From Streptomyces sp. MUM 178J (lineage in GTDB: Bacteria; Actinomycetota; Actinomycetes; Streptomycetales; Streptomycetaceae), in contig NZ_JADWYQ010000003.1 in assembly GCF_022414575.1 (NCBI RefSeq), forward strand, positions 213,609 through 277,608: a stretch of DNA of 64,000 nucleotides. Reading direction: 5' to 3'. Of this stretch, positions 26,073 to 36,981 are shown one piece after another (the first letter of the stretch is position 1; each line of letters starts with the position of its first letter). The notes under the pieces are model-generated. The model was not told where the DNA came from and ran no database searches. It saw only the letters and a program-made list of their open reading frames with translations. The translations under genes and the position numbers were made by a program.

Positions 26073-26513
26073 ATGCCGACGTCCCAAGACGCCCGGACTC
26101 TCCTGCACACCGTTCTACCCACCGCTGCCGTCGGCGCGGTCGCAGCCGTCGTCGGCGGGGTGGTCGCGGGGGGCAAGGGGGCGCTCGGAGCGGTCGTCGG
26201 GGCGCTGGTGGTCATCGTCTTCATGGGGATCGGGCTCGTCGTCCTCCAGCGGACCGCCAAGAACTTCCCCCAGCTTTTCCAGGCGATGGGGCTGATGCTC
26301 TACACGACACAGCTTCTGCTGCTGTTCGTCTTCGTCGCCGTCTTCAAGGACACGACCCTCTTCGATCCCAAGGTCTTTGCCGCAACGATCGTCGCTGCGA
26401 CGCTCGCTTGGGTGGCGGCCCAGGCCCGTGCCTATATGAAGGCCAAGATTCTCTACGTCGAACCCGAACCCTCCGCGCCCCCTGCCGGTGAGAAGACAGG
26501 CCTGTCGTCGTGA
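26073..26513 (+). CDS. AtpI-like small membrane protein of the ATP synthase operon
   Basis: 146 residues from ATG 26073 (after GGAGCTGCCGCC); ATG 26031 is an in-frame alternative. Four membrane segments are visible: LPTAAVGAVAAVVGGVVAGG, AVVGALVVIVFMGIGLVV, YTTQLLLLFVFVAVF, and ATIVAATLAWVAAQA. A charged tail follows. Position before atpB and topology match the AtpI/uncI-type protein, proposed to help assemble the c-ring. Sequence conservation of AtpI is poor, so the call rests on context. A 226-base gap separates it from atpB. Confidence 0.85.
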   Translation: MPTSQDARTLLHTVLPTAAVGAVAAVVGGVVAGGKGALGAVVGALVVIVFMGIGLVVLQRTAKNFPQLFQAMGLMLYTTQLLLLFVFVAVFKDTTLFDPKVFAATIVAATLAWVAAQARAYMKAKILYVEPEPSAPPAGEKTGLSS

Positions 26514-26739
26514 CAGGTAGGGCCGGGATAAGTGCTCGTTCGAGATCCTGCTATCGTCCGGTGCCAACTGCGGCACTGCGGGCGCGGGCATCTGAGCTGA
26601 CGCCTGTTCGATCGCGAGGCCTCGATGCCTGATCGCCGCTCCCACATCCGAAACACCAGTCCGGTGCCGACTCGCGGCTGCGCGCCGCGCCGACAAACCG
26701 AGGTTGCCGAACCCATGCGTCACGCCGAAGGAGCCCGCG

Positions 26740-27558
26740 GTGAGTGCTGAACAGACCACGCTCGCCTTTGACTGGAGCTGCCGCATCATGGCCGACAACG
26801 GCTGTGGTTTTCCGGCGCCGGGCTTGCATTCCTTCCTCTTCCAGCCCCTCTTCACCGTCGGCGGCTACGAGTTCAACAAGGTGATGCTGCTTGCCCTGGT
26901 CACCTCCGTCCTTGTGGTCGCCTTCTTCTGGGTGGCATTCGGCAAGGCGAAGGTGGTTCCCGGCAAGGTGCAGATGATCGGCGAGGCCGGTTACGACTTT
27001 GTGCGCCGCGGGATCGTCTACGAGACCATCGGAAAGCGCGAGGGCGAGAAGTACGTCCCGCTCATGGTCTCCATCTTCTTCTTCGTCTGGATCATGAACA
27101 TCTGGTCCGTGATCCCGCTGGCCCAGTTCCCCGTCTCCTCGATCATCGCGTACCCGATCGTCCTCGCGCTGATCGTCTATGTGATCTGGGTGTCGCTGAC
27201 CTTCAAGCGCCACGGGTTCGTCGGCGGCTGGAAGAACATCACCGGTTACGACAAGCAGCTCGGCCCGGTTCTTCCGCTTGTGGTGGTCATCGAGTTCTTC
27301 TCGAACCTGCTGGTCCGCCCCTTCACTCACGCGGTGCGGCTCTTCGCCAACATGTTCGCCGGTCACCTGATGCTGGTGATGTTCACCGTCGCCTCCTGGT
27401 ACCTGCTGAACAGCTACATGATCCCGGCCGCCGGCGTCTCGTTCGCGATGACGATGGCCATGATCGTCTTCGAGCTCTTCGTCCAGGCCGTCCAGGCGTA
27501 CGTCTTCGTTCTGCTGGCCTGCTCCTACATTCAGGGCGCTCTCTCCGAGAGCCACTGA
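26740..27558 (+). CDS. atpB: ATP synthase F0 subunit a
   Basis: 272 residues from GTG 26740, chosen for AAGGAG seven bases upstream; ATG 26704 is in frame but lacks such a site. Five to six membrane helices. The proton-channel helix VRLFANMFAGHLMLVMF contains the essential Arg, and helix FELFVQAVQAYVFVLLACSYI is the conserved C-terminal one. It forms the half-channels against the c-ring. Confidence 0.97.
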   Translation: MSAEQTTLAFDWSCRIMADNGCGFPAPGLHSFLFQPLFTVGGYEFNKVMLLALVTSVLVVAFFWVAFGKAKVVPGKVQMIGEAGYDFVRRGIVYETIGKREGEKYVPLMVSIFFFVWIMNIWSVIPLAQFPVSSIIAYPIVLALIVYVIWVSLTFKRHGFVGGWKNITGYDKQLGPVLPLVVVIEFFSNLLVRPFTHAVRLFANMFAGHLMLVMFTVASWYLLNSYMIPAAGVSFAMTMAMIVFELFVQAVQAYVFVLLACSYIQGALSESH

Positions 27559-27616
27559 GTCAATCCCGCCCGCAACACCCAGAAACGTCCGGTGGCCAAC
27601 CCCCACCGGTCCGTAA

Positions 27617-27871
<255 letters not shown>

Positions 27872-27910
27872 TTAACAGCTACCCGGCACTTTTCGACGAA
27901 AGGCATTGAT

Positions 27911-28459
27911 GTGATCGCCAACCTCGTTCAGCTGGCGGCCGAGGAGGAGCAGAGCCCGCTCGTTCCTCCGGGCCCCGAGCTGCTCGTCGGCACGATCGCC
28001 TTCGCCATCGTCTTCTTCTTCCTCGCCAAGAAGCTCCTCCCGAACATCAACCGGGTTCTGGAAGAGCGCCGCGAGGCCATCGAAGGCGGCATGGAGAAGG
28101 CCGAGGCGGCCAAGATCGAAGCCGAGAGCGTGCTCGAGCAGTACAAGGCTCAGCTCGCCGAGGCCCGCCACGAGGCCGCGCGTCTCCGCCAGGAGGCGAC
28201 CGAGCAGGGCACCGCGATCATCCAGGAGATGAAGGCGGAAGGCCAGCGGCAGCGTGAGGAGATCATCGCGGCCGGTCACGCCCAGATCGAGGCCGACCGC
28301 AAGGCCGCGGCCGCGGCGCTGCGCCAGGACGTGGGCCAGCTCGCCACCGCCCTGGCCGGCAAGCTCGTCGGCGAGTCCCTGGAGGACCACGCCCGGCAGA
28401 GCCGCACGATCGACCGTTTCCTCGATGACCTCGAGGAGAAGGCCGAGGCCGCCCGATGA
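27911..28459 (+). CDS. atpF: ATP synthase F0 subunit b
   Basis: 182 residues from GTG 27911. One N-terminal membrane helix (LLVGTIAFAIVFFFLAKKLLP) is followed by a long charged coiled coil (EERREAIEGGMEKAEAAKIEAES ... through residue 180) that makes the peripheral stalk. The stop codon overlaps the atpH start (ATGA). Confidence 0.97.
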   Translation: MIANLVQLAAEEEQSPLVPPGPELLVGTIAFAIVFFFLAKKLLPNINRVLEERREAIEGGMEKAEAAKIEAESVLEQYKAQLAEARHEAARLRQEATEQGTAIIQEMKAEGQRQREEIIAAGHAQIEADRKAAAAALRQDVGQLATALAGKLVGESLEDHARQSRTIDRFLDDLEEKAEAAR

Positions 28460-29271
28460 ACGGAGCGAGCCGCGAGGCACTGGCTGCCGCACGTGAGCGC
28501 CTCGACGCGCTGACCGACAACACCTCGGTCGACGCCGCGAGGCTCGCCGAGGAGCTGGCCGCCGTCACCGCGCTGCTCGACCGCGAGGTGTCGCTGCGTC
28601 GGGTCCTGACCGACCCGGCGCAGGCCGGCGAGGCCAAGGCCGAGCTGGCCGGGCGGCTGCTGACCGGTCAGGTGGGCGGCGAGGCCGTCGACCTGGTCTC
28701 CGGCATGGTCCGCTCCCGCTGGTCCGCCTCGCGTGACCTGGTCGACGCGGTCGAGGAGCTGGCGAACACCGCCGACCTCACCGCGGCGCAGCGGGCCGGC
28801 GCCCTGGACGGCGTCGAGGACGAGCTGTTCCGGTTCGGCCGCGTCGTCCAGTCCAGCACCGAGCTGCGTGCCGCGCTCACGGACCGGGCCGCCACGGCGT
28901 CCGCCAAGGGCGAGCTGCTGCGCAGCCTGCTCGGCGGCAAGGCCGATCCGGCCACCGAGCGGCTGGTCGTCCGCCTGGTGACCGCTCCGCGAGGACGTAG
29001 CCTGGAGACGGGACTGGAGTCCCTGTCCAAGCTGGCCGCGGCGCGCCGTGACCGTATGGTCGCGGTCGTCACCACGGCGGTTCCGCTGAGTGAGACGCAG
29101 AAGCAGCGCCTCGGCGCCGCGCTGGCGAAGCTGTACGACCGCCAGATGCACCTCAACCTCGACGTGGACCCCGAGGTCCTCGGCGGGATCTCGGTGCGAG
29201 TCGGCGACGAGGAGATCAACGGCACCATCGCGGAGCGCCTCGACGAGGCGGCCCGTCGGATGGCCGGCTGA
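28456..29271 (+). CDS. atpH: ATP synthase F1 subunit delta
   Basis: 271 residues, longer than the roughly 180 of E. coli as usual in Streptomyces, with an extended N-terminal helical region (residues 1-90). The OSCP/delta core is at the C-terminus: [43 protein letters not shown] and [20 protein letters not shown]. It joins the peripheral stalk to the F1 head. It overlaps atpF by four bases. Confidence 0.96.
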   Translation: MNGASREALAAARERLDALTDNTSVDAARLAEELAAVTALLDREVSLRRVLTDPAQAGEAKAELAGRLLTGQVGGEAVDLVSGMVRSRWSASRDLVDAVEELANTADLTAAQRAGALDGVEDELFRFGRVVQSSTELRAALTDRAATASAKGELLRSLLGGKADPATERLVVRLVTAPRGRSLETGLESLSKLAAARRDRMVAVVTTAVPLSETQKQRLGAALAKLYDRQMHLNLDVDPEVLGGISVRVGDEEINGTIAERLDEAARRMAG

Positions 29272-29338
29272 TCAGCCACCAACTCAACAAGCATCAGCTA
29301 GCGGCCCGGTTGGGCCGTGCAGAGATTGCAGAAGATTC

Positions 29339-29355
29339 CTGGGGGCCGCCCCCAG
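29339..29355 (+). other. Short perfect palindrome between atpH and atpA
   Basis: CTGGGGGC/GCCCCCAG forms an almost loop-free hairpin in the 130-base atpH-atpA gap, about 25 bases before the atpA ribosome-binding site AAGGAGAG. It resembles the CTGGGGGC-type stems of the dispersed repeats near 22.9 kb. It may affect message stability or processing. Confidence 0.6.
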
Positions 29356-29401
29356 ACCCCCAAAGAAACTTCGGGCCCAACAAGGAGAGCAGGGAACCCA
29401 G

Positions 29402-31000
29402 ATGGCGGAGCTCACGATCCGGCCGGAGGAGATCCGGGACGCGCTGGAGAACTTTGTCCAGGCGTACAAGCCGGACGCGGCCTCGCGCGAGGAGGTCGGT
29501 ACGGTCAGCCTTGCCGGCGACGGCATCGCGAAGGTCGAGGGCCTTCCCTCGGCCATGGCAAACGAGCTGCTGAAGTTCGAGGACGGCACCCTCGGCCTCG
29601 CCCTCAACCTCGAGGACCGCGAGATCGGTGCCATCGTCCTCGGTGAGTTCAGCGGCATCGAGGAGGGCCAGTCGGTCTCCCGCACCGGCGAGGTCCTGTC
29701 CGTCGCGGTCGGCGAGGGCTACCTCGGCCGTGTCGTCGACCCGCTCGGCAACCCGATCGACGGCCTCGGCGAGATCGAGACCTCGGGCCGCCGCGCCCTC
29801 GAGCTGCAGGCCCCCACGGTCATGCAGCGCAAGTCGGTGCACGAGCCGATGGAGACCGGCTACAAGGCCGTCGACGCCATGACCCCGATCGGCCGCGGCC
29901 AGCGTCAGCTGGTCATCGGCGACCGGCAGACCGGCAAGACCGCCCTCGCCGTCGACACGATCATCAACCAGCGCGACAACTGGCGCTCGGGCGACCCGAA
30001 GAAGCAGGTCCGCTGCATCTACGTCGCCATCGGCCAGAAGGGCTCCACCATCGCGTCCGTGCGCGGCGCGCTGGAGGAGGCCGGCGCCCTGGAGTACACG
30101 ACGATCGTCGCCGCCCCGGCGTCCGACCCGGCCGGCTTCAAGTACCTCGCCCCCTACACCGGCTCGGCCATCGGCCAGCAGTGGATGTACGAGGGCAAGC
30201 ACGTCCTGATCGTCTTCGACGACCTGTCGAAGCAGGCCGACGCCTACCGCGCCGTGTCGCTGCTGCTGCGCCGCCCGCCGGGCCGTGAGGCCTACCCGGG
30301 TGACGTCTTCTACCTGCACTCCCGTCTGCTGGAGCGCTGCGCGAAGCTCTCCGACGAGATGGGCGCCGGTTCGATGACGGGTCTGCCGATCGTCGAGACC
30401 AAGGCGAACGACGTGTCGGCGTTCATTCCGACCAACGTCATCTCCATCACCGACGGCCAGTGCTTCCTGGAGTCCGACCTGTTCAACGCCGGTCAGCGCC
30501 CGGCTCTGAACGTCGGCATCTCCGTCTCCCGAGTCGGTGGCTCCGCCCAGCACAAGGCCATGAAGCAGGTCTCCGGCCGACTGCGTGTGGACCTGGCCCA
30601 GTACCGCGAGCTGGAGGCGTTCGCCGCCTTCGGCTCCGACCTGGACGCCGCCTCGAAGTCCGCCCTGGAGCGCGGCAAGCGCATGGTCGAGCTGCTCAAG
30701 CAGCCGCAGTACGACCCCATGCCGACCGAGAACCAGGTCGTCTCCGTGTGGGCCGGCACCACCGGCAAGATGGACGACGTCCCGGTGCAGGACATCCGCC
30801 GCTTCGAGCGCGAGCTGCTGGACTACCTCCACCGCGAGGAGGGCACGCTGATGACCTCCATCCGCGAGGGCGGGAAGATGTCGGACGACACGCTGACCAA
30901 GGTCGCGGACTCCATCGCCGCCTTCAAGAAGCAGTTCGAGACCTCCGACGGCAAGCTGCTCGGCGAGGACGCTCCGGCGGCCGTCAACGCCTCCAAGTGA
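29402..31000 (+). CDS. atpA: ATP synthase F1 subunit alpha
   Basis: 532 residues, ATG after AAGGAGAGCAGGGAACCCAG. Walker A is [14 protein letters not shown] (about 174-187), Walker [12 protein letters not shown], and the family signature [17 protein letters not shown] is complete. It is the non-catalytic nucleotide-binding subunit of F1. N-terminal beta-barrel and C-terminal helical domains are both present. Confidence 0.99.
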   Translation: MAELTIRPEEIRDALENFVQAYKPDAASREEVGTVSLAGDGIAKVEGLPSAMANELLKFEDGTLGLALNLEDREIGAIVLGEFSGIEEGQSVSRTGEVLSVAVGEGYLGRVVDPLGNPIDGLGEIETSGRRALELQAPTVMQRKSVHEPMETGYKAVDAMTPIGRGQRQLVIGDRQTGKTALAVDTIINQRDNWRSGDPKKQVRCIYVAIGQKGSTIASVRGALEEAGALEYTTIVAAPASDPAGFKYLAPYTGSAIGQQWMYEGKHVLIVFDDLSKQADAYRAVSLLLRRPPGREAYPGDVFYLHSRLLERCAKLSDEMGAGSMTGLPIVETKANDVSAFIPTNVISITDGQCFLESDLFNAGQRPALNVGISVSRVGGSAQHKAMKQVSGRLRVDLAQYRELEAFAAFGSDLDAASKSALERGKRMVELLKQPQYDPMPTENQVVSVWAGTTGKMDDVPVQDIRRFERELLDYLHREEGTLMTSIREGGKMSDDTLTKVADSIAAFKKQFETSDGKLLGEDAPAAVNASK

Positions 31001-31020
31001 CGACGGAAGGGACCTGACTC

Positions 31021-31941
31021 ATGGGAGCGCAGCTCCGGGTCTACAAGCGTCGCATCCGGTCCGTCACCGCGACGAAGAAGATCACCAAGGCGATGGAGAT
31101 GATCGCCGCCTCGCGCATTGTCAAGGCGCAGCGCAAGGTGGCGGCCTCCACGCCGTACGCGACCGAGCTGACCCGCGCGGTCACGGCGGTGGCCACCGGA
31201 TCGAACACCAAGCACCCGCTGACCACGGAGGCTGACCAGCCGACCCGTGCCGCGGTTCTGCTCGTCACGAGCGACCGCGGTCTGGCCGGCGGCTACTCCT
31301 CCAACGCCATCAAGGCGGCCGACCGGCTCACCGAGCGGCTTCGCGGCGAGGGCAAGGAGGTCGACACGTACATCGTCGGCCGCAAGGGTGTGTCCTACTA
31401 CGGCTTCCGTGAGCGCAAGGTCGCCGAGTCGTGGACCGGGTTCACGGACAGCCCGAGCTACGAGCACGCCAAGATGGTGGCCGAGCCGCTCATCGAGGCG
31501 GTTCAGCAGGACACCTCCGAGGGCGGCGTCGACGAGCTGCACATCGTCTTCACGGAGTTCGTGTCGATGCTGACGCAGACGCCCGTCGACCGCCGGATGC
31601 TGCCGCTCAGCCTTGAAGAGGCCGCCCTGCAGGGCGGTGCGAAGGGCGGCGAGGTCATGCCGCTGTTCGACTTCGAGCCGTCGGCGGAGGACGTCCTCGA
31701 CGCCCTGCTGCCGCGCTATGTCGAGAGCCGCATCTACAACGCCCTGCTGCAGGCCGCCGCTTCCGAGCACGCGGCCCGCCGCCGGGCGATGAAGTCGGCG
31801 ACCGACAACGCGGGCGAGCTGATCAACACGCTCTCCCGCCTTGCCAACGCGGCCCGCCAGGCCGAAATCACCCAGGAAATCAGCGAGATCGTCGGTGGCG
31901 CCAGCGCCCTGGCCGACGCGACCGCGGGGAGTGAAAAGTAA
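31021..31941 (+). CDS. atpG: ATP synthase F1 subunit gamma
   Basis: 306 residues, ATG after GGAAGGGACC. N-terminal [30 protein letters not shown] and C-terminal [20 protein letters not shown] make the antiparallel coiled-coil rotor shaft. [19 protein letters not shown] marks the Rossmann-like foot. The TAA stop abuts the atpD ATG. Confidence 0.98.
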   Translation: MGAQLRVYKRRIRSVTATKKITKAMEMIAASRIVKAQRKVAASTPYATELTRAVTAVATGSNTKHPLTTEADQPTRAAVLLVTSDRGLAGGYSSNAIKAADRLTERLRGEGKEVDTYIVGRKGVSYYGFRERKVAESWTGFTDSPSYEHAKMVAEPLIEAVQQDTSEGGVDELHIVFTEFVSMLTQTPVDRRMLPLSLEEAALQGGAKGGEVMPLFDFEPSAEDVLDALLPRYVESRIYNALLQAAASEHAARRRAMKSATDNAGELINTLSRLANAARQAEITQEISEIVGGASALADATAGSEK

Positions 31942-33384
<1,443 letters not shown>

Positions 33385-33400
33385 AGTCCCCGTGACTGGT

Positions 33401-33431
33401 GAAGGGGGGCGGGCGCGTCCCGCCCCCCTTC
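33401..33431 (+). terminator. Strong intra-operon hairpin between atpD and atpC
   Basis: GAAGGGGGGCGGG (33401-33413) pairs perfectly with CCCGCCCCCCTTC (33419-33431) around a five-base loop. As a 13-bp all-GC stem it looks like a terminator or processing site, yet atpC lies downstream. TAGAAT at about 33456 could be a -10 box for a separate atpC promoter, though no well-spaced -35 box is visible. Confidence 0.85.
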
Positions 33432-33510
33432 ACAACGCCCCATCGAGAACCCCCTAGAATTTGTCCAACACCCGGCACAACCCGCCGGGTGGTGACCCGA
33501 GGAGCCCACC

Positions 33511-33894
33511 TTGGCTGCTGAGCTGCACGTCGAGCTGGTAGCGGCGGACCGCAGTGTCTGGTCCGGCGAGGCCACCCTGGTCGTCGCGCGCACCACGTCC
33601 GGCGACATCGGCGTCATGCCCGGTCACCAGCCGCTGCTCGGTGTGCTGGAGTCGGGCCCGGTGACCATTCGTACGTCTTCCGCGGACGGGTCCGGCACGG
33701 TGGTCGCCGCCGTGCACGGCGGTTTCATCTCGTTCGCGGACGACAAGCTCTCGCTGCTCGCCGAGATCGCCGAGCTGGCAGATGAGATCGACGTCCAGCG
33801 CGCCGAGCGTGCGCTGGAGCGTGCCAAGTCGGACGCGGACGCCGGCGCCGAGCGCCGCGCCGAGGTCCGGCTGCGCGCGGTGGCGGTGCGCTGA
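33511..33894 (+). CDS. atpC: ATP synthase F1 subunit epsilon
   Basis: 127 residues from TTG 33511, preceded by CGAGGAGCCCACC. The N-terminal beta-sandwich (VELVAADRSVWSGEATLVVARTTSGDIGVMPGHQPLLG) and the C-terminal helical pair (ERALERAKSDADAG) are both present. It links gamma to the c-ring and can inhibit hydrolysis. A TTG start plus the hairpin after atpD should keep its yield low relative to atpD. Confidence 0.97.
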   Translation: MAAELHVELVAADRSVWSGEATLVVARTTSGDIGVMPGHQPLLGVLESGPVTIRTSSADGSGTVVAAVHGGFISFADDKLSLLAEIAELADEIDVQRAERALERAKSDADAGAERRAEVRLRAVAVR

Positions 33895-33917
33895 GCCGCC
33901 CCGCCGACGGTTCGACC

Positions 33918-33963
33918 CTCAGCCGCGGCCGGCCCGGACTCTCCGGGCCGCGCCGCGGCTGAG
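33918..33963 (+). terminator. Terminator of the atp operon
   Basis: CTCAGCCGCGGC (33918-33929) pairs with GCCGCGGCTGAG (33952-33963), and the enclosed CGGCCCGGA/TCCGGGCCG extends the structure. It lies 24 bases after atpC. Confidence 0.9.
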
Positions 33964-34048
33964 GCGATGCAGATGCACGTGATACAGCGTGTATCTGTGT
34001 TCCATAGACGGATAGCAGGTACGGGACGATGCGAGGAGGTCGGTGGAG

Positions 34049-34495
34049 ATGTTCCTCGCTCTGCTTGTGGGCGGCCTGGTCATCGCGCTGGTGGTGGTCG
34101 GGCTGTTCGTCTTCGGACTGCGCCGACGGCTGATCCAGCGTTCGGGCGGCACCTTTGACTGCAGCCTGCGCTGGAACGTTCCCGAAGAGCCCGATGCCTC
34201 CGGCAAGGGCTGGATCTACGGGGTGGCCCGCTACAACGGCGACCGCGTGGAGTGGTTCCGGGTCTTCTCGTATGCGCCGCGTCCCCGCCACTTCCTGGAG
34301 CGGGCGTCGGTGGAGGTCGTCGCCCGCCGCACCCCGGAGGGTGAGGAGGAGCTGGCGCTGCTGTCCGACGCCGTCGTCCTGGAATGTCGGCACGATGACA
34401 CCCGGCTTGAGCTGGCGATGAGCGAGGACGCGCTCACCGGCTTCCTGGCCTGGCTGGAGGCGGCCCCACCGGGCCAACGAGTCAATGTGGCTTGA
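34049..34495 (+). CDS. DUF2550 family single-pass membrane protein
   Basis: 148 residues. ATG 34049 lies nine bases after GAGGAGG; GTG 34043 is in frame but too close to it. One N-terminal helix (LALLVGGLVIALVVVGLFVFGL) is followed by RRRLIQRSGGTFDCSLRW and a compact beta-rich domain with YGVARYNGDRVEWFRVFSY. DUF2550 proteins follow the atp operon widely in actinobacteria. Their function is not established, and the fold recalls a PH-like domain. The last codons (VNVA and stop) are duplicated 64 bases downstream. Confidence 0.92.
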   Translation: MFLALLVGGLVIALVVVGLFVFGLRRRLIQRSGGTFDCSLRWNVPEEPDASGKGWIYGVARYNGDRVEWFRVFSYAPRPRHFLERASVEVVARRTPEGEEELALLSDAVVLECRHDDTRLELAMSEDALTGFLAWLEAAPPGQRVNVA

Positions 34496-34640
34496 TTAGT
34501 CTGCTCGTTGGTTGGGGGTGCCCCCGGACGGAGTCTGGGGGAGAGTCAATGTGGCTTGATTAGTCTGCTCGTTGGTTGGGGGTGCCTCTGGGGGCACCTC
34601 CCAGCGGTAGCTGGGGGAGGAGTCTGGGGGAGGGGCATCC
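34479..34640. repeat. 64-bp duplication of the DUF2550 gene end plus hairpin inserts
   Basis: GAGTCAATGTGGCTTGATTA starts at 34479 and again at 34543, and identity continues for about 45 bases. Copy two carries an insert with the stems GGTGCC/GGCACC and CCTCCCAGC/GCTGGGGGAGG. No gene is supported from 34496 to 34941. Confidence 0.9.
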
Positions 34641-34730
34641 GGCTTAGCTGGTCCTTCTCGTCGGATGGGCGGTGCCCCGGCCGAAGCCTCGGGGAGGGCG
34701 AGTGCGGCCTGATCGTCGTACGACATGAGG

Positions 34731-34759
34731 GGGCCCGGGAGAGTGAGTCTCCCGGGCCC
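34731..34759. terminator. Bidirectional terminator between DUF2550 gene and chitinase
   Basis: GGGCCCGGGAGA (34731-34742) pairs perfectly with TCTCCCGGGCCC (34748-34759). It lies between convergent genes and can serve both. Confidence 0.85.
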
Positions 34760-34941
34760 GTTCGGCGTACGGCCTGTGTACGAAGGCGTTCTCGGCGGGT
34801 CCGGGGTAGTCCGGCGCGGTCGGCGTCGCCCCGAAGGGCTCGCGGGGCCGTGCCGATATGCGGCTGCGCCGCGTGGGCGGGACCGGCCGCGAGGTGCCCG
34901 CACACTCCCGACGGCCGATCGCGTCACTTCCCGCGGAGCGC

Positions 34942-36822
34942 TCAGCCGCCGAGGCCGCTGTCGATCGCGCTCACCAGCTCGCCGTTGGCGGTGTCACCGC
35001 TGAACTCCCAGAAGAACGCCCCTCCCAGGCCCTGGTTCCTGGCCCAGCCCATCTTGGAGGCAACGGTCGAGGGGGTGTCGTAGCTCCACCACTCGCTGCC
35101 GCAGTGGGCGTACGCCGTGCCTGCGACCGTGCCGTTGGACGGGCAGCGGGACTTGAGCACCTTGTAGTCCTCGATGCCCTGCTCGTACGTGCCCGAGGCC
35201 GGCCCGGTCGCGCTGCCGCCCGGGGCCGACTGGGTCACCCCGGTCCAGCCGCGGCCGTAGAAGCCGATGCCGAGCAGCAGCTTCTCCGCGGGGACGCCCT
35301 TGGCTTTGAGCTTCGCGATGGCCGCCGCCGAGTTGAAGCCCTCCTGCGGGATGCCCGGGTAGGAGGTCAGCGGGGAGTGCGGGGCGGTCGGGCCCTGGGC
35401 CGCCCAGGCGCCGAAGAAGTCGTACGTCATGACGTTGTACCAGTCGGCGTACTGCGCGGCGCCCGCGTAGTCCGCCGCGTCGATCTTGCCTCCGCTGGAG
35501 GCGTCGGCGGTGATCGCTGCGGTGACCAGGTTGTTCGGGCCGAAGCGGTTGCGGAACGCCTGCATCATCGTCCTCATCACGGCCGGGCCGCTGGAGTCGC
35601 AGCTCAGCCCGCAGGCGTTCGGATACTCCCAGTCGAGGTCGATGCCGTCGAAGACGTCGGCCCACCGCGGGTCCTCGACCAGTTGGTAGCAGGAGTCGGC
35701 GAAGGCGGCCGGGTTCTGCATGGCCTGCCCGAAGCCGCCGGACCAGGTCCAGCCGCCGAACGACCACAGCACCTTGATGTGCGGGTACTGGGCCTTGAGC
35801 TTGCGCAGTTGGTTGAAGTTGCCGCGCAGCGGCTGGTCCCAGGTGTCGGCGACGCCGTCGACGGACTGTGCGGCGGTGTAGGCCTTGTCGTAGTCGGCGT
35901 AGGAGTCGCCGATGGTGCAGCGGCCGTTCTGTACGTTGCCGAAGGCGTAGTTGATGTGGGTGATCTTGGCTGCGGAGCCGGAGGTCACCAGATTCTTGAC
36001 GTGGTAGTTGCGCTGGTACACGCCCCAGTTGGTGAAGTAGCCCAGCTTGACGGTGTCGCCCGGGCCTGGGCCGGGGCCCGGGTCGCCGCCGGTGGTGCGG
36101 ACCGCGCGAGCGCCGCTGACCGGTCCGGTCTGGTCGGCGGTGTCACGGGCCCGGACGGTGTAGGAGTAGTCGGTCCCGGCGCTCAGCCCGGTGTCCGTGT
36201 AGGAGGTGGCGGCCACGGTGGCGACGACCGCGCCGTCACGCAGGACGTCGTAGTTCTTGACGCCGTTGTCGTCGGAGGCCGCGGTCCAGCTCAGCTGTAC
36301 CGAGGTGTCGGTGATTCCGGAGGCGCTCGGCGTGCCGGGTGCGGAGGGCGGGTTGTCACCGGGCTCGCTCGGGCCGCCGTCGCAGGAGCCGCCGTTCAGC
36401 TTGCAGTTGGTGGGCGAGCCGGGGCCCGCGCCGTTGAAGCCGAAGGAGACGGAGGCGCCGGGGGCGAGGGCGCCGTTCCAGCTCTTGTTCTTGGCGGTCC
36501 AGTGGTTGCCGGAGCTGGTGACGTCGGCGTCCCAGGCGGTGGTGACGGAGGTCCCGGAGGGGAAGTCCCACTCCACCGTCCAGGAGTTGATGGTCGTGGT
36601 GCCGGTGTTCTTCACCGTCCATTTGCCTTCGAAGCCCGTGCCCCAGTCCAGGGTCTTGGCATATGTGGCGGTGGCGGAGGCCGCGGCTTCTGCGGGGGAG
36701 GCGAGGCCCACCATGGCGGCGAGCGGCAGCGCCAGCGCGGTGAGACCGGCGATCAGCCGGGAGCGGCGTCTGCCTCTGGCGCCGTGCCGGGGGTGCGGGG
36801 GGTGCTGGGAGTGCGGTTTCAC
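34942..36822 (-). CDS. chiC: Secreted family 18 chitinase with CBM2 and FnIII domains
   Basis: 626 residues from GTG at 36822. Domain order: a twin-basic signal peptide ending near AEAAAS (about 48); a CBM2 cellulose/chitin-binding module (KTLDWGTGFEGKWTVKNTG ... ALAPGASVSFGFNG, about 50-145); a Gly/Pro linker; one fibronectin III domain (SAPGTPSASGITDTSVQLSW ..., about 160-245); and a GH18 catalytic barrel. The barrel has the active-site motif DGIDLDWE, with Glu399 as the acid. It hydrolyses chitin outside the cell. Two 12-bp DasR-like repeats flank the promoter -35 box, and a two-component system lies directly upstream on the same strand. This matches the chiC-chiS-chiR locus known in Streptomyces. 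Confidence 0.96.
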   Translation of the reverse strand: MKPHSQHPPHPRHGARGRRRSRLIAGLTALALPLAAMVGLASPAEAAASATATYAKTLDWGTGFEGKWTVKNTGTTTINSWTVEWDFPSGTSVTTAWDADVTSSGNHWTAKNKSWNGALAPGASVSFGFNGAGPGSPTNCKLNGGSCDGGPSEPGDNPPSAPGTPSASGITDTSVQLSWTAASDDNGVKNYDVLRDGAVVATVAATSYTDTGLSAGTDYSYTVRARDTADQTGPVSGARAVRTTGGDPGPGPGPGDTVKLGYFTNWGVYQRNYHVKNLVTSGSAAKITHINYAFGNVQNGRCTIGDSYADYDKAYTAAQSVDGVADTWDQPLRGNFNQLRKLKAQYPHIKVLWSFGGWTWSGGFGQAMQNPAAFADSCYQLVEDPRWADVFDGIDLDWEYPNACGLSCDSSGPAVMRTMMQAFRNRFGPNNLVTAAITADASSGGKIDAADYAGAAQYADWYNVMTYDFFGAWAAQGPTAPHSPLTSYPGIPQEGFNSAAAIAKLKAKGVPAEKLLLGIGFYGRGWTGVTQSAPGGSATGPASGTYEQGIEDYKVLKSRCPSNGTVAGTAYAHCGSEWWSYDTPSTVASKMGWARNQGLGGAFFWEFSGDTANGELVSAIDSGLGG

Positions 36823-36911
36823 AGGTGCTCCTCAACGAGGTCCGGACGTTCAAGGGGGTGTCCGTGCATCACTGCGCACCCTGCGGGGCTCACCGCGGGG
36901 TGTGTCCGGTG

Positions 36912-36953
36912 AGAGTAGGGAGGTCTGGACCAATCGTCAATAGGTCCAGACCA
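36912..36953 (-). promoter_or_regulatory. Chitinase promoter with two 12-bp DasR-like repeats
   Basis: On the minus strand TGGTCTGGACCT (36953-36942) and TGGTCCAGACCT (36932-36921) flank a -35 box TTGACG (36940-36935). A -10 box TACTCT (36917-36912) follows after 17 bases. This is the classical Streptomyces chitinase promoter layout, where such repeats mediate glucose repression and GlcNAc control through DasR. Confidence 0.9.
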
Positions 36954-36981
36954 TAGCCGGGGAGGTCTCCGTCGGCCGGAT

